Shown here one piece after another: positions 10,978 through 24,374 of a stretch of 64,000 bases of DNA (the first letter of the stretch is position 1; every line of letters starts with the position of its first letter). The notes under the pieces are model-generated. The model was not told the DNA's origin and did not search any database. It worked only from the letters and a program-made list of their open reading frames with translations. The stretch spans positions 2,170,001-2,234,000 of the forward strand of contig CADCSX010000006.1 in assembly GCA_902805475.1 (NCBI GenBank), in the 5' to 3' direction. Source of the DNA: Entonaema liquescens. Taxonomy: Eukaryota; Ascomycota; Sordariomycetes; Xylariales; Xylariaceae. A program made the position numbers and the translations under genes.

Positions 10978-13900
10978 TTTAATAATTTTACCATTTCGTT
11001 TTTTTAATTATTTTTTAATTATAATATTATAAATTATAATAAATATTTTATTTCTTATTAAATTAAAAGATTTTTATTAAATTAAATTAAACTAAGGTTA
11101 ACCATTAACTTAATTAAATTATTATAAGTTTTTTTTAATAAATAATAACTTTGGTTCCCGTTATTAAAGTTTACCCATTAATAAATTATTATTTTTAATT
11201 TTTATTAATAATTTTCGTTAATAATTTACGTTTATAATAAACTTTATTAATGATTATTAACTTAATGATTGTTTATAACTTTATTATTAATTATTATTAA
11301 TATTTGTAGAAATACATAAATAAATTTTATGTTTTTTTTCGTTTTTTAAAAACGAATTATTTTTTTTTTATATTAATTAACGAATATAACTTTATTTTTA
11401 TTCAATTGGTTTTTACCTTATTAAAAAGAAGTTTAACGTTATAATATAAAGACGTTATTTACTTAATTTAATAAGTAAAATTAAAAAAATAATTTTATTA
11501 TTTTTTTAAACGTTAAAAAAAAAAATATAATATTTTTTAACTTTTATAATAACTTAATTAAAGTAATTATAACTTTTTTATAATAATATTTATTTCTTTT
11601 AATAAATCTATTATATTTTCTAAAATATTTCTTATATTTATTATTATAAAAAGTTTATAATATGTTAAACTAATTTTTACACCATTTTAATTTTATTATA
11701 TTAATTTTTTAAAATTTATTTTTATTAATTTATAAATATATTATTATTTTAATAATAATCTAAAAACCCTATAATAATAAGCTTTATTATCTTCATTAAA
11801 ACCATTAAAATAACCCTTTAAATCGATTATTATATCTTTATTTTTTACACCATCCATTAAATAACTTTTTAAAATAAAATTTAAATACTTATCATTAAAT
11901 ACCACTAATATCCCCATTATTATTAAATAACCTGTTATAATTAAATAACCTATTATTATTAAATAACCATTTAAATAATTATTATTATTATTATTATTTA
12001 CCTTTTTTAAAATATTATCTTAATTATTTTTTTTATTAAAATCTATTAAAATTAATTAAATTATAATAAAAAATCAATTTTATATAATAAACCCAAACTT
12101 ATAAAAAAACCATATTAACCTTAATACCTTTATAACAATTATTAACATTATAAATATTATTATATAAACCTTTTATTAAACAATATTATAAGGTTTTATA
12201 AATAATAATGGTTATAACATTATTAATAATAATGGTAATAAAAATAATAAAAATAATAATAAAAAAATTTCCTTAAAAATAATTAAATATTTTAATCCTT
12301 TATAAATAAATTCTTATTTTATTAATATTATACTTTTTAAAAAATATATTATTTATATTAATATCTTTATATTTATTTATCAATTAAAAAAACTTATATA
12401 ATCGTAAAGAAAAGTTAAAATTAAAATTATATAAATATTATGCTTATAATATATTATTTAATAATAATTAATAATTGAATTAATAAAAATGAAACGAGAT
12501 ATTTTAACCATAAATAATATAAATTATATTTACGAAAAATTTATTGCTAAATTTTATAAATACCTTAACATTATTTATTAAAATCTAAAAAATTAATCAT
12601 TTATATTATTAAATATAAAAAATAAAAAATTATTACACCCTTTTATTAATAATATTATTCGTAATATAAAAACCTATAATTATTTATTTAAAAACTAGTT
12701 TAAATATACTTTTAAATTATTTAATTATTATATTTAATAATAATTAACCAAACCCATTATAAATATTATTTTTAAATAATTTCTTTAAAAAATTAATAAA
12801 CGTAAATTAATTTTTTTATAAAAAATAAAGTTTATATATAAATATAATAATAATAATAATAATAATTATAGTAAATAAAATAATTTCTTTTATAATAATT
12901 ATAATTAACCAAAAAATCAAATTAATAATTTCATAAATAATTAAATGTAAAATTATTAGAAATACTTTAAATTATATTAAAAAAAAAATAATTAATTTTG
13001 GTATTTATAATTCTTTAATTAAGATATTAAATTGAATATTAAGAATTTAAATAAAAATAAAAATAATAGAAATTATAATTGTTAATATTTTTAATAACTT
13101 TATTAAAAACTAAATATATATATAAATAATATAAAAAAAGATATTAATAATCCTAATATTTATATTAATAAAAAAAATTATAACAATAAAAAAATTATAT
13201 TTTATAAAAAAATCCCTAATAATTTTAATCTATTCCTTATTAATAATAATATTAAAAATACTACATATTTCAATATAATAATTTAAATATTTAAATAAAT
13301 TAATTATAAATTTTATAATAAAATATTTATTAATTATAATAAATTATTTCATTATATTTAATAATATTATTTTAATAATAATAAATTATTACTTAAACTT
13401 ATATTATTTTTATCGAAATTATTAATTAAAATTTTAATATAATATAATATATTATAATTATTAATAATATTATCATCAATATATATATAAAAATTAATAA
13501 ATATTATAATTATAATAAATTTTATTTTATTTAAATTACACTATATTAACAATACATTAATATTATAAAATTTTCATTAATTATCATTATTTAATGTTTA
13601 TTATTCATCATTATTCATTAATTGTCAATATAATAATTAACTTTAAATAATAATTAATATTAACTTTAAAACATTATTTAAACCTTTATAATTAATATTA
13701 AAAATTAAAACCCTTATTATTAATTTACTAATTAACTTATTCCCTAATATTAAAATTAATTTTATTTATAAAATAAAAATATATTTTAAATTTTTCATTA
13801 TAATTTTTTTTAAATTTAAATATTAAGAAAATATTTATATTAATATTAATTATATATAAATTATTATTAATAAAATATGGATTTAATAATATTACTTTAA

Positions 13901-16900
13901 TAATAAAATTCATACGAAAATAACGTTTATATTTATACATAAAATCTTTATAAATTAAATTATTATAAATAAATATATTATTATTAAATTTTATTTTAAA
14001 AATATTTATAATAAATAATTAATTATTATTTTGTTTTTTCGTAAAATTACTTTTATTAAAGATTTACCTTTTAAATTATTATTAAAAATAAATATTTTTA
14101 ATATTAAAAATATTAATATTTTATTATCGAAGAAAATTATTATTATTTAATTTTATAAAATTATAATCCCATTATTAATTATTTTAAATAATAAAAAATA
14201 TGATAAAACCAAAATAACAATAATAAATTATACTATTATCCTACCATATTACTATTATTATATTAATATATTATATTATATAAACTTTAATTAAAATTTA
14301 ATTTTTAAACCCATTAATAATTAAATTATTTATTTAACTTTTTTAACTAATAATAATATAAAATAAATCGTTATTCGTAACAATATTATAAAACTTATTA
14401 TCATTTTTCATAATATATTTATGGATTATTTGATTTTAATAGATTAAAGATATAAAGGTTATTACATTATTAACAATAAAATTATTAAACTTATTATTAA
14501 AAAACCTAAGATTTACAAACTTAATAATTGTATTTTTAATTAATTTTTACCATTCATTATAAACATTTTTAATATTAATAAATATTTTAATAATATAATT
14601 ATTTATAAAAATCTTAATAAATTAAAAAAATTTAAAAAATTTCATAATATTATTTTAAAATTTTATAATATCTTTAAAAATAAAAATTTTATTTATATTC
14701 CTAAAAAAAAAATTAAACCAATTAAATTTAAATTAAATTAGGAAAAATTTATTTTTAAAAAATATAAATTTTATATTATTAATATTAAAAATTAAAAAAT
14801 TATTAATAATACAATTATAAAATTAATCTCTTAAAATAAAATATTTTATAATTAAAAACTTATTTTTTTTTTTATATTAATTTTTATTATTTATAAAGAT
14901 ATTTTTATCTTAAATAAAGATGGTAAAATTAAACAAAAAAATTATATAATTATTAATATAAAAGTTGTCAACCAAATAATTTTTAATAATAAATATTTAA
15001 TAAAATTATAAAAATTTATATTAACCAAATATTAAAATAAACCATATTTTATAATTTTTAATACATTATCTTTTTATTATTAATAACATATTTACTTAAT
15101 AATATAATAAATTTTAATTATTATTATTATAAAAAGTTAATATATATTTAAAATATTAATTATGAAATATAAGAATAATAATATATATATTTAAAAGTAA
15201 ATAAATATTATTTTTAAACTTATTAATAATATTAATATCTATTATAATAATATTTATATAATTTTTATTATATTTAAAAAATATATTAAAAATCTAATTT
15301 ATATTTTTATTTTAATAAAAATAAAAAATATATTAATTAATCCTAATAAATTGTTTATTATTTTTTTTAATAATATTATTTTTAATTATTTTATTAATTT
15401 CTTTAATTTGTTAATAATAAAAAAAAAATTTATTATAATTATTAAAATTATATTCCTTAAATTATTAAAAAATTTAAAAACTTTTATTGGTTTTGTTAAT
15501 TATATAAGAAATAATATATTAAGATATGTTAAACTTATTAAATCTTTAAAAAAATAAAAAATCTTTTTATTTTATACGAATTTTCGTATATTATTATTAA
15601 AATAAAATAAAAAGAAATAGATATTAAAGATTGTTATTATAATTTTTTTATAAGTAAAATTAGATTTATTTTATAGTATTAAAGATATATTAACAAAGTA
15701 TATAATCTTTTATTTTTTTAACTTTATAAAAATATTATATATTAATTTTAATATTTTTTATATTAAAATTAAAATTTATATTTATTATATTATTAAAAAT
15801 ACCTTATTTAAATTAATGAAGGATAACAAACTTATTATTTACGTTCTATAAATTATAATAGAATTAATTGTATTTTTATTACGTATTTTTACATACTTTA
15901 AAAAACAATATTAACTTATTGAAATAAAGGTTTTAAGTTTTATTTAAATTTTAAAAAAAACTTATTATTATATTTCTATTATATAAAAAGGAGTTTATAT
16001 TTTTATTGATTATAAAATTATTTTTAAAATAATAAAATATTTAAATTTTATTAATTTTATTATAATAAATAATAAGAATTTATAATTAATTAAAATTTTC
16101 AAATATATTTTTAAATTTTTATATATGTTATTATATAAATTTAGGAAATTTTATATAATCCTTAATATATTATTATAATTATTAATATTTAATTTTTTAT
16201 ATTTAATTAAATTAATTTTTTAATTAAGAAAATTAGATTTTTTTTTTAATAATATTAACGAATATTAAGTATTATTTATTAATTTATAATTGGATAACTT
16301 TTAAATTTTATTTAATAAAACTTTATTAGTTATTTGTATAATAGTTTTAAAACTTAATAATAACCTTTTTATATTATATAATGTTTATAATATTACGTTA
16401 ATATAAATAATTTTAAAGTTTAAAATCAAAATGTAATAAAATTATTACAAAAACCTTAAATAACGAATAATATTAAATATTATTAATATTAATTATTATT
16501 TTAATTAACAAAATATTACAAATCTTTTATTTTATTTAAGAAATAAATTTATTTAAAAATATTTAAATATTTATAATAAATTATATATATTAAAGAATTG
16601 TAACTTTAAAATTTTTAAAATAATATATAAATTAAATTATTTGGGATTTAATTATTTTCGTAATTATTTATAATACTTTATTTTTAACTGGAAAAAATTT
16701 ATAAAATATATAAAATTATACTTTAAATGTTTAATATATTATATATGTAATTATAAACTTTATAATTTATTTTAATTTATTATTAATTCTTTTTATCTTT
16801 TTTATATAATTATAATAAATATAATTTTTAATTTTCCTTAAAATAATAATAATTATAATTTATTTAATATTATTATTAATAAATTTATTAAATTAATTAT

Positions 16901-17942
16901 TTTAGTTTTTGATAAATACGATTATAATGCCTTATAATAAACCAAAATATTTTATAATTAATTATTTAATATTAAATAAAGATTACTTAAAATTATTATT
17001 TTAAATAAAAATTTTAAATTTTTATTAAAATTTTAATCCACATTTTAAATAATATACAATATAAAATTATTATACGTAACCATTTATTACCTTTAAACCA
17101 ATAATTAAATAAAATAATATATTTTATTTATTAAATCTTATTTACAATATTATTTTTATTCCTTTAATAATAATAAATTATAAAAATAATATTTTCCCCA
17201 TTTCTAATATAAATTAAATTCTACTAAATCTTTTATAATAAAATCAAACCTTTTTAAAATTTTATACAATTTTATACTTAATTTTATCACCTAATTTTTA
17301 AAAATATAATATTAAAATTTTTCTTTATCATAAATTAATATTTATAATGTAATTACTTTAATATTTATATTTATAAAATTCTATTATAATTAATAACATA
17401 AATTTATGTTTTTTTATAAAGGATAATATATATTTTTACAATTACATAAAAACTATAATATCCTTATTATTGTTATTTTTAATTGCAAATTAAAATAATA
17501 ATATATAAGATTTTTTTATATTATTAAATAAATTAAAAAATTAATTTATTATTTAAAATTTTTTAATAACTTTAGAATTTACGATGTAATATTAATTAAT
17601 CACTTTAAATTAACACCCCCATTAAATATTTTCGGTTGTTTTTTATTACATTTAAAATTAGTTTCTTTTAAAATATATTATAAGAAAATTATTAAAGAAG
17701 ATATTATTAAAAAACGATATTTTGTTAAATATATTAAATTTAATAATTAATATATATAATGGTTATTATAAAAAAAGTTAAGAAAAAATATAAATAAATT
17801 ATTAATTAATTTTTAATTATAAAAACATTAATTTATAATATAATATAAGTATAATTATTTTATTAAATTATATAAAAATTAAATATAATTTCATTATAAA
17901 ATAAATAACAATAAAGGTATTGTATTTTTTGCGGGTGGCGAA

Positions 17943-18087
17943 TATTATATAATATAAACTTATAGAATTTATATACGAACCCATATATTTTAAATATATT
18001 CTTATGTTTATTATCTTAAAGATTCCTTTATGGAACTTAACTAATATAATAATATAATCCAATCCATACTTATACCATATTATGACA
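17943..18087 (+). repeat. right LTR (alignable part)
   Basis: Counterpart of the left LTR. It keeps cytosines (ATCCAATCCATAC) that have become thymines in the left copy. The LTR probably extends to about 18190, leaving less than 100 bp before the next gene's ATG. Confidence 0.75.
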
Positions 18088-18266
18088 ATAACCAAGTTTA
18101 TTATATATATTAATAGCCTCAAGATCTTAATTCAAGGTTACTTATTACTCTCCACCTTTAAGTTACTTAAAATGTATATTTCTATAATGTAAAGGCGAGA
18201 AATAACCCACGATGCTAGTATTGCTAGTATTTCGATTGGATCATCCCGATAAAAAGACTCGAAACA

Positions 18267-20123
18267 ATGGCTTCTTTGCTACGCCAGATCGTCGCGGGGC
18301 CTCGCGCCAGACATCCTGAAGCCGGTTTGGATCTTTGTTATGTTACAGATAATATAATTGCAACCTCCGGTCCCTCGCAAACATACCCCCAGCGTGCCTA
18401 TCGTAATCCCCTAGATCGCCTTGTCGAATTTCTCGATTCTAAACATGGGAAGAACTGGGCGATATGGGAATTTCGTGCCGAAGGTACCGGCTATCCGGAC
18501 GAGCTCGTCTATAATAGAATTAGACATTACCCCTGGCCCGATCACCATCCACCACCCTTTAGACTTGTACCTATGATCATTGCGAGCATGCGGAATTGGC
18601 TTAATGGAAATGATCTCAACGCCGATGACGTAAGGGGCTCCGACGATAAGAAGAATCTAGTTGGAAAGGTATTAGACACGTTGAAGGATAAGAAAGGAGG
18701 TCGTGTGGTTGTCGTGCATTGTAAAGCTGGCAAAGGTCGCAGTGGAACGATGGCTTGCAGTTATCTCATCGCTGAGTGCGGCTGGACACCAGAACAGGCT
18801 CTTGCGAGATTCACAGAGCGAAGGATGCGACCTAAGTTTGGCGCAGGCGTGACCATCCCGAGCCAGCTGAGATGGATAGGATACGTTGACCGCTGGACTA
18901 AGGGGGGAAAGAAATATGTCGACCGAGAATTGGAAATTGTTGAGATTCATGTTTGGGGGTTGCGCTCCGGTGTCAAGCTTTCGGTTGAAGGTTATGTAGA
19001 CGAGGGGAAGAAGATCAAGGTTTTCCACACGTTTTCCAAAAAGGAGCGAGTCATAGTCGAAGGCAATGCACCAGGCGACAACGGGGTCTTGGATATGATA
19101 TATGACATGGCCGGCTACGGAATTAACTCTACACCGGGACAGGAGGCCCTCGACGAAGCGAAGCGAACCGATGAAGTAAAGGATGACGAGTCTACCGGGC
19201 AGTCACCTAAGCAGGCCTCACCATCGCCAACATCAAAACCAAAAAGAAGGACGACTTCGAAACTTATTTCTAAGCCCTCTCAACGTTCATCTACTGAATC
19301 CGTACATTCTACCCGTAGTATGCCCGAAAACAACCCCAAATCCAACCCTGCGATGCCCCCTAGCTCATCTTCCTCAACTTCTAAGAACGATGCTGACGCC
19401 GAACCTGGAGGCATGGCCGTTATTTTTAAGCCTCATAAGCCGATTAAGTTACCTACTAGTGATGTAAACATATGTATCGAACGACGTAACCGCACACCTA
19501 CCGCGATGGGGTTCACTATGGTCACAGCCGTGGCTCATGTATGGTTCAATACCTTTTTCGAGGGCAACGGGCCTGAGCAAGACGGCAACCCGGATTTAAA
19601 CGGCGTCTTCGAGATCGATTGGGATAAGCTAGACGGAATAAAAGGGTCAAGCCAGAAAGGCACACGTGCTGCTGACAAGATCGCAGTAGTGTGGAAGTCT
19701 GTCATGTCAGAAGGCGAAACGAAGGAATCGGTTATGCCCATGCCTAGCATTAACACACCCGTTCCGCAGATGCCAGCCGCCGACTGGAAAGGTGGTAACA
19801 ACGAGAATCCGTACAATGAAAGACACCTGGGCTTACGTGTAAAAAGCCCCGATAGTGCAGATGTTAGTCAAGCCAGCAGCATTAAAGACGAAGCCGCCGG
19901 GGAGTTTAAAGGTAACACCGAGGAAAGTGAAGACGACATAGTAGATACAAAGTCCACCATTAGAGAAGAGGATGACGGGAACCTGGAGGGCACATCTGAA
20001 CATGCTATGGAAGGGACTGGGGGGAAGCAGAGCAGTGATGAGCAACTCGCTGCGTATAAGGAGAAGCTACCTAAACCTGAAGGCAGTGGAGACAATACGG
20101 AGAGCCATGGTAGATCGTCGTAG
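18267..20123 (+). CDS. TEP1: PTEN/TEP1-like phosphoinositide 3-phosphatase
   Basis: A single exon of 618 residues; the start ATG lies in good context (GAAACAATGGCT). Residues ~15-215 form the dual-specificity phosphatase: DLCYVTDNIIA, the acid loop PWPDHHPPP, and the P-loop HCKAGKGRSG with catalytic Cys152; the lysines inside the loop are typical of PTEN and favour acidic phosphoinositides. A C2-type region follows (ELEIVEIHVWGLRSG...KVFHTF), interrupted by a Ser/Pro/Lys-rich insert (~290-370), then resumes at SDVNICIERR and VWFNTFFEG. The tail from ~500 is acidic and probably disordered. Known role: converting PI(3,4,5)P3 to PI(4,5)P2. The ATG is under 100 bp from the likely end of the RIP-degraded LTR, so its promoter probably lies within or abuts the element. 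Confidence 0.9.
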   Translation: MASLLRQIVAGPRARHPEAGLDLCYVTDNIIATSGPSQTYPQRAYRNPLDRLVEFLDSKHGKNWAIWEFRAEGTGYPDELVYNRIRHYPWPDHHPPPFRLVPMIIASMRNWLNGNDLNADDVRGSDDKKNLVGKVLDTLKDKKGGRVVVVHCKAGKGRSGTMACSYLIAECGWTPEQALARFTERRMRPKFGAGVTIPSQLRWIGYVDRWTKGGKKYVDRELEIVEIHVWGLRSGVKLSVEGYVDEGKKIKVFHTFSKKERVIVEGNAPGDNGVLDMIYDMAGYGINSTPGQEALDEAKRTDEVKDDESTGQSPKQASPSPTSKPKRRTTSKLISKPSQRSSTESVHSTRSMPENNPKSNPAMPPSSSSSTSKNDADAEPGGMAVIFKPHKPIKLPTSDVNICIERRNRTPTAMGFTMVTAVAHVWFNTFFEGNGPEQDGNPDLNGVFEIDWDKLDGIKGSSQKGTRAADKIAVVWKSVMSEGETKESVMPMPSINTPVPQMPAADWKGGNNENPYNERHLGLRVKSPDSADVSQASSIKDEAAGEFKGNTEESEDDIVDTKSTIREEDDGNLEGTSEHAMEGTGGKQSSDEQLAAYKEKLPKPEGSGDNTESHGRSS

Positions 20124-23100
20124 CCTGTTAATATGGATATGAATTGGCTACAGTATCATGGCAGGGCTTATGGTAGCGACGGCGCACACACATGACGGTT
20201 TGTTTTATATAGCCCCTATCATACAAGTCATTATTCAGTTGTAAAAGTCCCTGAAAGTATTTCCTAGTTCGTTTTACGTATACGCCGGTACACGGCTTCG
20301 CTCAGCCCAGGTTATGTCGCTGTTTAAAGCGGCTTAGATTACCAATTCCGCACCTAAAGTCCGACTTCGTCTGGGATCCTCTATATACTTCGACGATGAA
20401 CTATCGCGGAATAAACACACCTCTTTTACTTGAAGTAATTGATCTGTCGTAGCGATGACTTTTCTTCGTATACATGCGCATCCGAGAGCAGGTGTCTTTT
20501 TAGCCTCTCCGAAGATCTCGGGACTCCAACGTCAATCCATGCGGAGCATGGGCTGCGTTTGACGACATTGGTAAGATCATCGTCATTCGAGGTGGACTTT
20601 GCAGCTGGGCGTCGTACGAGAAAAATAGGGGCTGGGGTTGATGTGAGAACTGATAGACATCAGTTATATAAGGGCATTGACGATGTCCAGGTGGGAGCTG
20701 GGTGAAGATAGGCACACGTTCGGAGCTTTTAAGTTGGTGGGTAGGTTATGTTATTGTTATGGAGGTGAAAGCTTGACTTTTTTCCCAGAGCCTCCTCCGT
20801 ATCCGTCCCGATCGGTTGGATATCATTTGTTAAACGCTCGCTCGGGACTACCCAAGCCGCGGAAGGTGACTGTATGAAGTTTCTTTTTTTTTTCTTTTTC
20901 CCCTTCCGGCTAGGGGTTGAAATATCATTTTTCAAACAAATGCCGACTTATTCCTAGTTGATCCCGGCTGTTATAAGGATAGAAGCTCACTGTAGCTATG
21001 TATGGACGAAGCCTAAATATTTACGTCAACTAAATACCTAATATCCGTTGTAGGCTACATGAAGCTGCGCCGGGATACGTGAGATATGATGAGAAACGCG
21101 GATTTGTATGCCTATACGGTGTATATGTAGAGGAATATAAGCAGGGACATCGTGTTAAAGTTAAGAGCAAGAACGGAATGCTACAGAATTCAGGAGACCA
21201 TGCCAGTCGGTTGAGCGGAAGTCTCTACATTCCTATTTGATGTTTCTCATCAACCTCGCTGATTCTAGTCAGTAAATACGAGGGATGGAATTGTCCATAG
21301 CATCCAAACATGGGAAAGGGAGATCCAGAACGCTTCCTAGTGAACGGATATATTATTTTCTCCTCGGCCGTGTATAATCCGAGACCCCGACGTGTGATTC
21401 ATGTAGGGATTGGGTATTTGACGCCGACTCTCAGTGTTACACTACACTGTAAGTAAAAGTCTTGTATCAGATAACCTTCTCGTTACCTATTACCTAGTTC
21501 TCGAGGCGGCTAATATTCACGTCGCACAGTAACTGGGACCGACTGCGTCGATGGGGATCTATGTTTTGGTGGAGGATCTTTTTCATATTGTAAACCTGGG
21601 GTATCAAGCCAAGACGTTGCAGCCATGAAATTGTTTGAAGCAGCATCTATAGAAAGCTATGATGGCGTACGGAGCAGCATTAATGATGAATAATTGATAT
21701 AAACTACCTGTTCTAAATACAGAATCGCGAGTAGATAAAAGATTCCACCGCCAAGGGCCTCGCTCTAGTAAATATAAATTCTCTTAATATATGGCTCCTT
21801 GTTGAGATTCTGATAGTGACAGCCCTTATGAAACTAGCGACCAGAATATTCTTATAATATAAGCCGTGCCTGTTGATTGGACATGCTGATAAATAGGCTT
21901 TAAGGTTGCAGATCTAGAATCGAAAGGGTTGCAAGTTACGACTTTTCATTTCTTGATAATAATTTGTTGGGAGACGTACGTAGTTAGTATAGGGTATTAT
22001 GTACCCCGGTGAGATAGATCTTTTTTCTATTTCTTCATAAGCCTGTTCTTGGTATTCAGGTTGGTCGTCTTAAAGTCTGGAGGTATACCTTTCCGAGTCT
22101 CCGAAGATCGCCGTTATTCTACCCTGATAACGACCGTCACTGCTAGGTTTTTTCTTCGGATGAAAGACTTCATTCCATGCTAGGGGAAATTTTCCTACCT
22201 GGTAACCCTGATGTAAGATATGATCTTCAGATTACCTATTCGGAATTCCGTATATGGTAACCTCGCCATAACCAGAGCTCCGGGACTTGTCCCCAATCTT
22301 TTTTTCATTGTTCAGTGACAAGCACAGTTCATTTCCAAGAAGATAACGGAAGTTGCTTTATGCAGTCTGTATGCCGCCTACTGATAAAGGCGAAGATCAG
22401 CCTTAATTGAGTTCTTCCGTGCCTGGGTGCCTGGCAGATGGGTAGTGCCAAGAAGGACAAAGATTTCCCTCGGCTGGTAGCGAATCTTGCATCCTTTACC
22501 GTGTACCGTCCCCATCGTTCTCGGGTACTGAATCATGACTAGCAGCATGCTATGATCGGCACTTGGATTCCCCTGTTGACGCGGCTATACATCTCAGTGC
22601 CGTTAACTCTTGTAGCCATCATTCTTTTTGAAACAAAACGCCTTACGGGATTGGGAAACTCGGTCCACGCGTTTCGTACGGAATGGGGGTCATATATCAA
22701 AAGCTATGTCTAGGTATTCTTGATAACTATCTTAAGTTTCTTGTAATGCTACGATGCACCGCTGACAAGTTGAATTATAATAATCTAACACACAGGGGAG
22801 ATTACGTCTTATTGGATCGCATCGCGTTTAAACTTATATCCACTACCCCTTACGAAAGAAACGCAAATAAACTCTTGCATGAAAGCTCGCACAATACGCC
22901 CTCGAGTCTCTTATTTCTTATCTCTCTTATACAAAACCGCACGCCGGAAACAGAGGTCCTGACATCTTGCCAAGGAACTAGCCCAGGTCCCTAAGCTTTT
23001 ACAATTTTCCCGTACTTCTAATGCAACCTCTGAGACCGTCACCGGCTTTTTTCTTAATAAATGGAGACTACCGGCCATACTGGTTGGGCTTTACATAGGG

Positions 23101-24185
23101 CCAACGAGTTGATGTTGTATCACCCCACTTGCAGAGGACCCCTTCGATATTGATTGCCAGTTTTGTCTTCATATGCACGTCGAGTTTATGTGGTAGACCG
23201 GGGCTGATTGTGGACCAGTAGTATGCCCCTGTTGTCGATGTGAATTCAACCGTACGTGTTCTCGAATAATGACGACTTCATTACAGATCCTATCAAGAAT
23301 CGTAGCTTAATTCATATTTTTGTCTTACGTTTCACTCCGAAGGGAGATAACACGCGCCGACATGTAGATAATTGATTCGTAAGTGAATAAGGGTATCTAC
23401 CGTCCGTTACATCATCTCAATATTGTTACGCAAAATGATATCAAAATGCTTGGAAAGAGTTCCTCAGAAAATTACCAAGCAATGGTGTTCGAAGAAAGAG
23501 TAACGTGTAAACCGGGATGGCGAATCCATATCGCACTTGGCAAAGCATGTCGCGTCGCCGCAATTTCTTAATCAGTAACCGAGTGAGTAGCATGTAACGC
23601 TATTTACTTCTTCCGGTCTGGGTCATAACTGCATGATTCGCGCCGCGTCTATAGCTGCAGTAGGATATTTCTCCAGGAAGATGATAGGATAAAGCTGGCG
23701 AGGGTAGTTGTTACTCACCGACCCCCCATGTCACCACCATCCGAATGTTTAGGCGTGCGGCTGCACCAGTAGCGCCGGCTGTCGATCTACGAACGCAGGA
23801 TATTACTGGTTTGAGGGTTTGCCCCTGGCGTTGCCTCGCGGGTGGCCCTGTCGAGATAGGCATAAAACCCGGTGGGATTGGTTGACGAGGTGGGTTCGTC
23901 TGGGTTGGTCTCTTTGATAATGAATTCATATATGTCAATGTTGCTATGAGGTAGATATCAAGATACAGAAACACCCGTCGTCAGTTACGAATACCGCAAT
24001 TCATATGCCGATCCTCTGTTGTTCAGTACGGCCGTGAGCCGGCCACGACCATAAAAGGAGGTCCGTCTGCTCCTTCTAAGGTGAGAGACCTCACAGCAGT
24101 TTCTGTAGCGATTTCGTCAACCTCATACGCAGCTCTTAACTTTCTGTCGCCAACAAGTCGGTATAACCCCCCAAAATCATCAGAT
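20124..24185. other. gene-poor intergenic region
   Basis: About 4 kb without a gene I can support. Open frames up to about 100 codons (for example 22683-22994) show no domain and no coding-like composition. A C/T tract lies at about 20879-20905. The segment 23700-24400 is richer in G+C than its surroundings. Confidence 0.5.
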
Positions 24186-24374
24186 ATGGCTCGTTTCTTC
24201 GCTGCTCTGCTGGCTGCCGCCGCCATGCTTCAGGTTGGCTCTGCTGCCCCCTTCCCATACACCAACGGGACTGCCCTTGCCTCGCCTGCGCCGCGTGCAG
24301 TTAACACCACGGTTACCGGTGAGGTCATGAAGCGCCGCCTCCGGGAGTACCCCATCGCCCTCGTCCGACCTTAA
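24186..24374 (+). CDS. possible small secreted protein
   Basis: A 62-codon ORF begins MARFFAALLAAAAMLQVGSAAPF, a textbook signal peptide with cleavage near VGSA-AP, followed by a short Thr/Asn/Pro-containing tail and a basic KRRLRE segment. Codon use is G+C-rich compared with flanking DNA. No family is recognised and the mature part is only about 40 residues. It might be the first exon of a longer gene (a GTGAGG donor-like site lies inside it). The opposite strand is also open over this stretch, so the call is weak. Confidence 0.35.
   Translation: MARFFAALLAAAAMLQVGSAAPFPYTNGTALASPAPRAVNTTVTGEVMKRRLREYPIALVRP

Larger units (their letters stand above)
10833..18190 (+). mobile_element. RIP-degraded Ty3/gypsy-like LTR retrotransposon
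   Basis: An extremely A+T-rich block of about 7.3 kb with no long open frame. Its ends are direct repeats: 10833-10977 aligns without gaps to 17943-18087, and almost every difference is C:G to T:A, in both directions between the copies, which is the RIP signature. The left repeat begins TGTCATATGACA, as an LTR should. In the plus strand near 15240-15556 a decayed reverse transcriptase is readable: a YNN box where the family has YxDD (GAT to AAT), then ILINPNKLF, then LKNLKTFIGFVNYIRNNI matching the conserved FLGFxNYYRxxI segment before RNase H. Further hydrophobic Asn/Ile/Lys-rich reading frames are RIP products. The right end and target-site duplication cannot be placed exactly. Confidence 0.85.

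Noticed and set aside
13737..15557. ORFs inside the A+T-rich block read as Ile/Asn/Lys-rich proteins
   Set aside because: Products of RIP-biased composition; only the reverse-transcriptase-like pattern near 15240-15556 is meaningful, and as a relic.
24023..24226. Minus-strand ORF of 67 codons with fairly coding-like sequence
   Set aside because: Overlaps the putative signal-peptide ORF on the other strand and has no recognisable domain; neither reading is well supported and the plus-strand one has the clearer feature.
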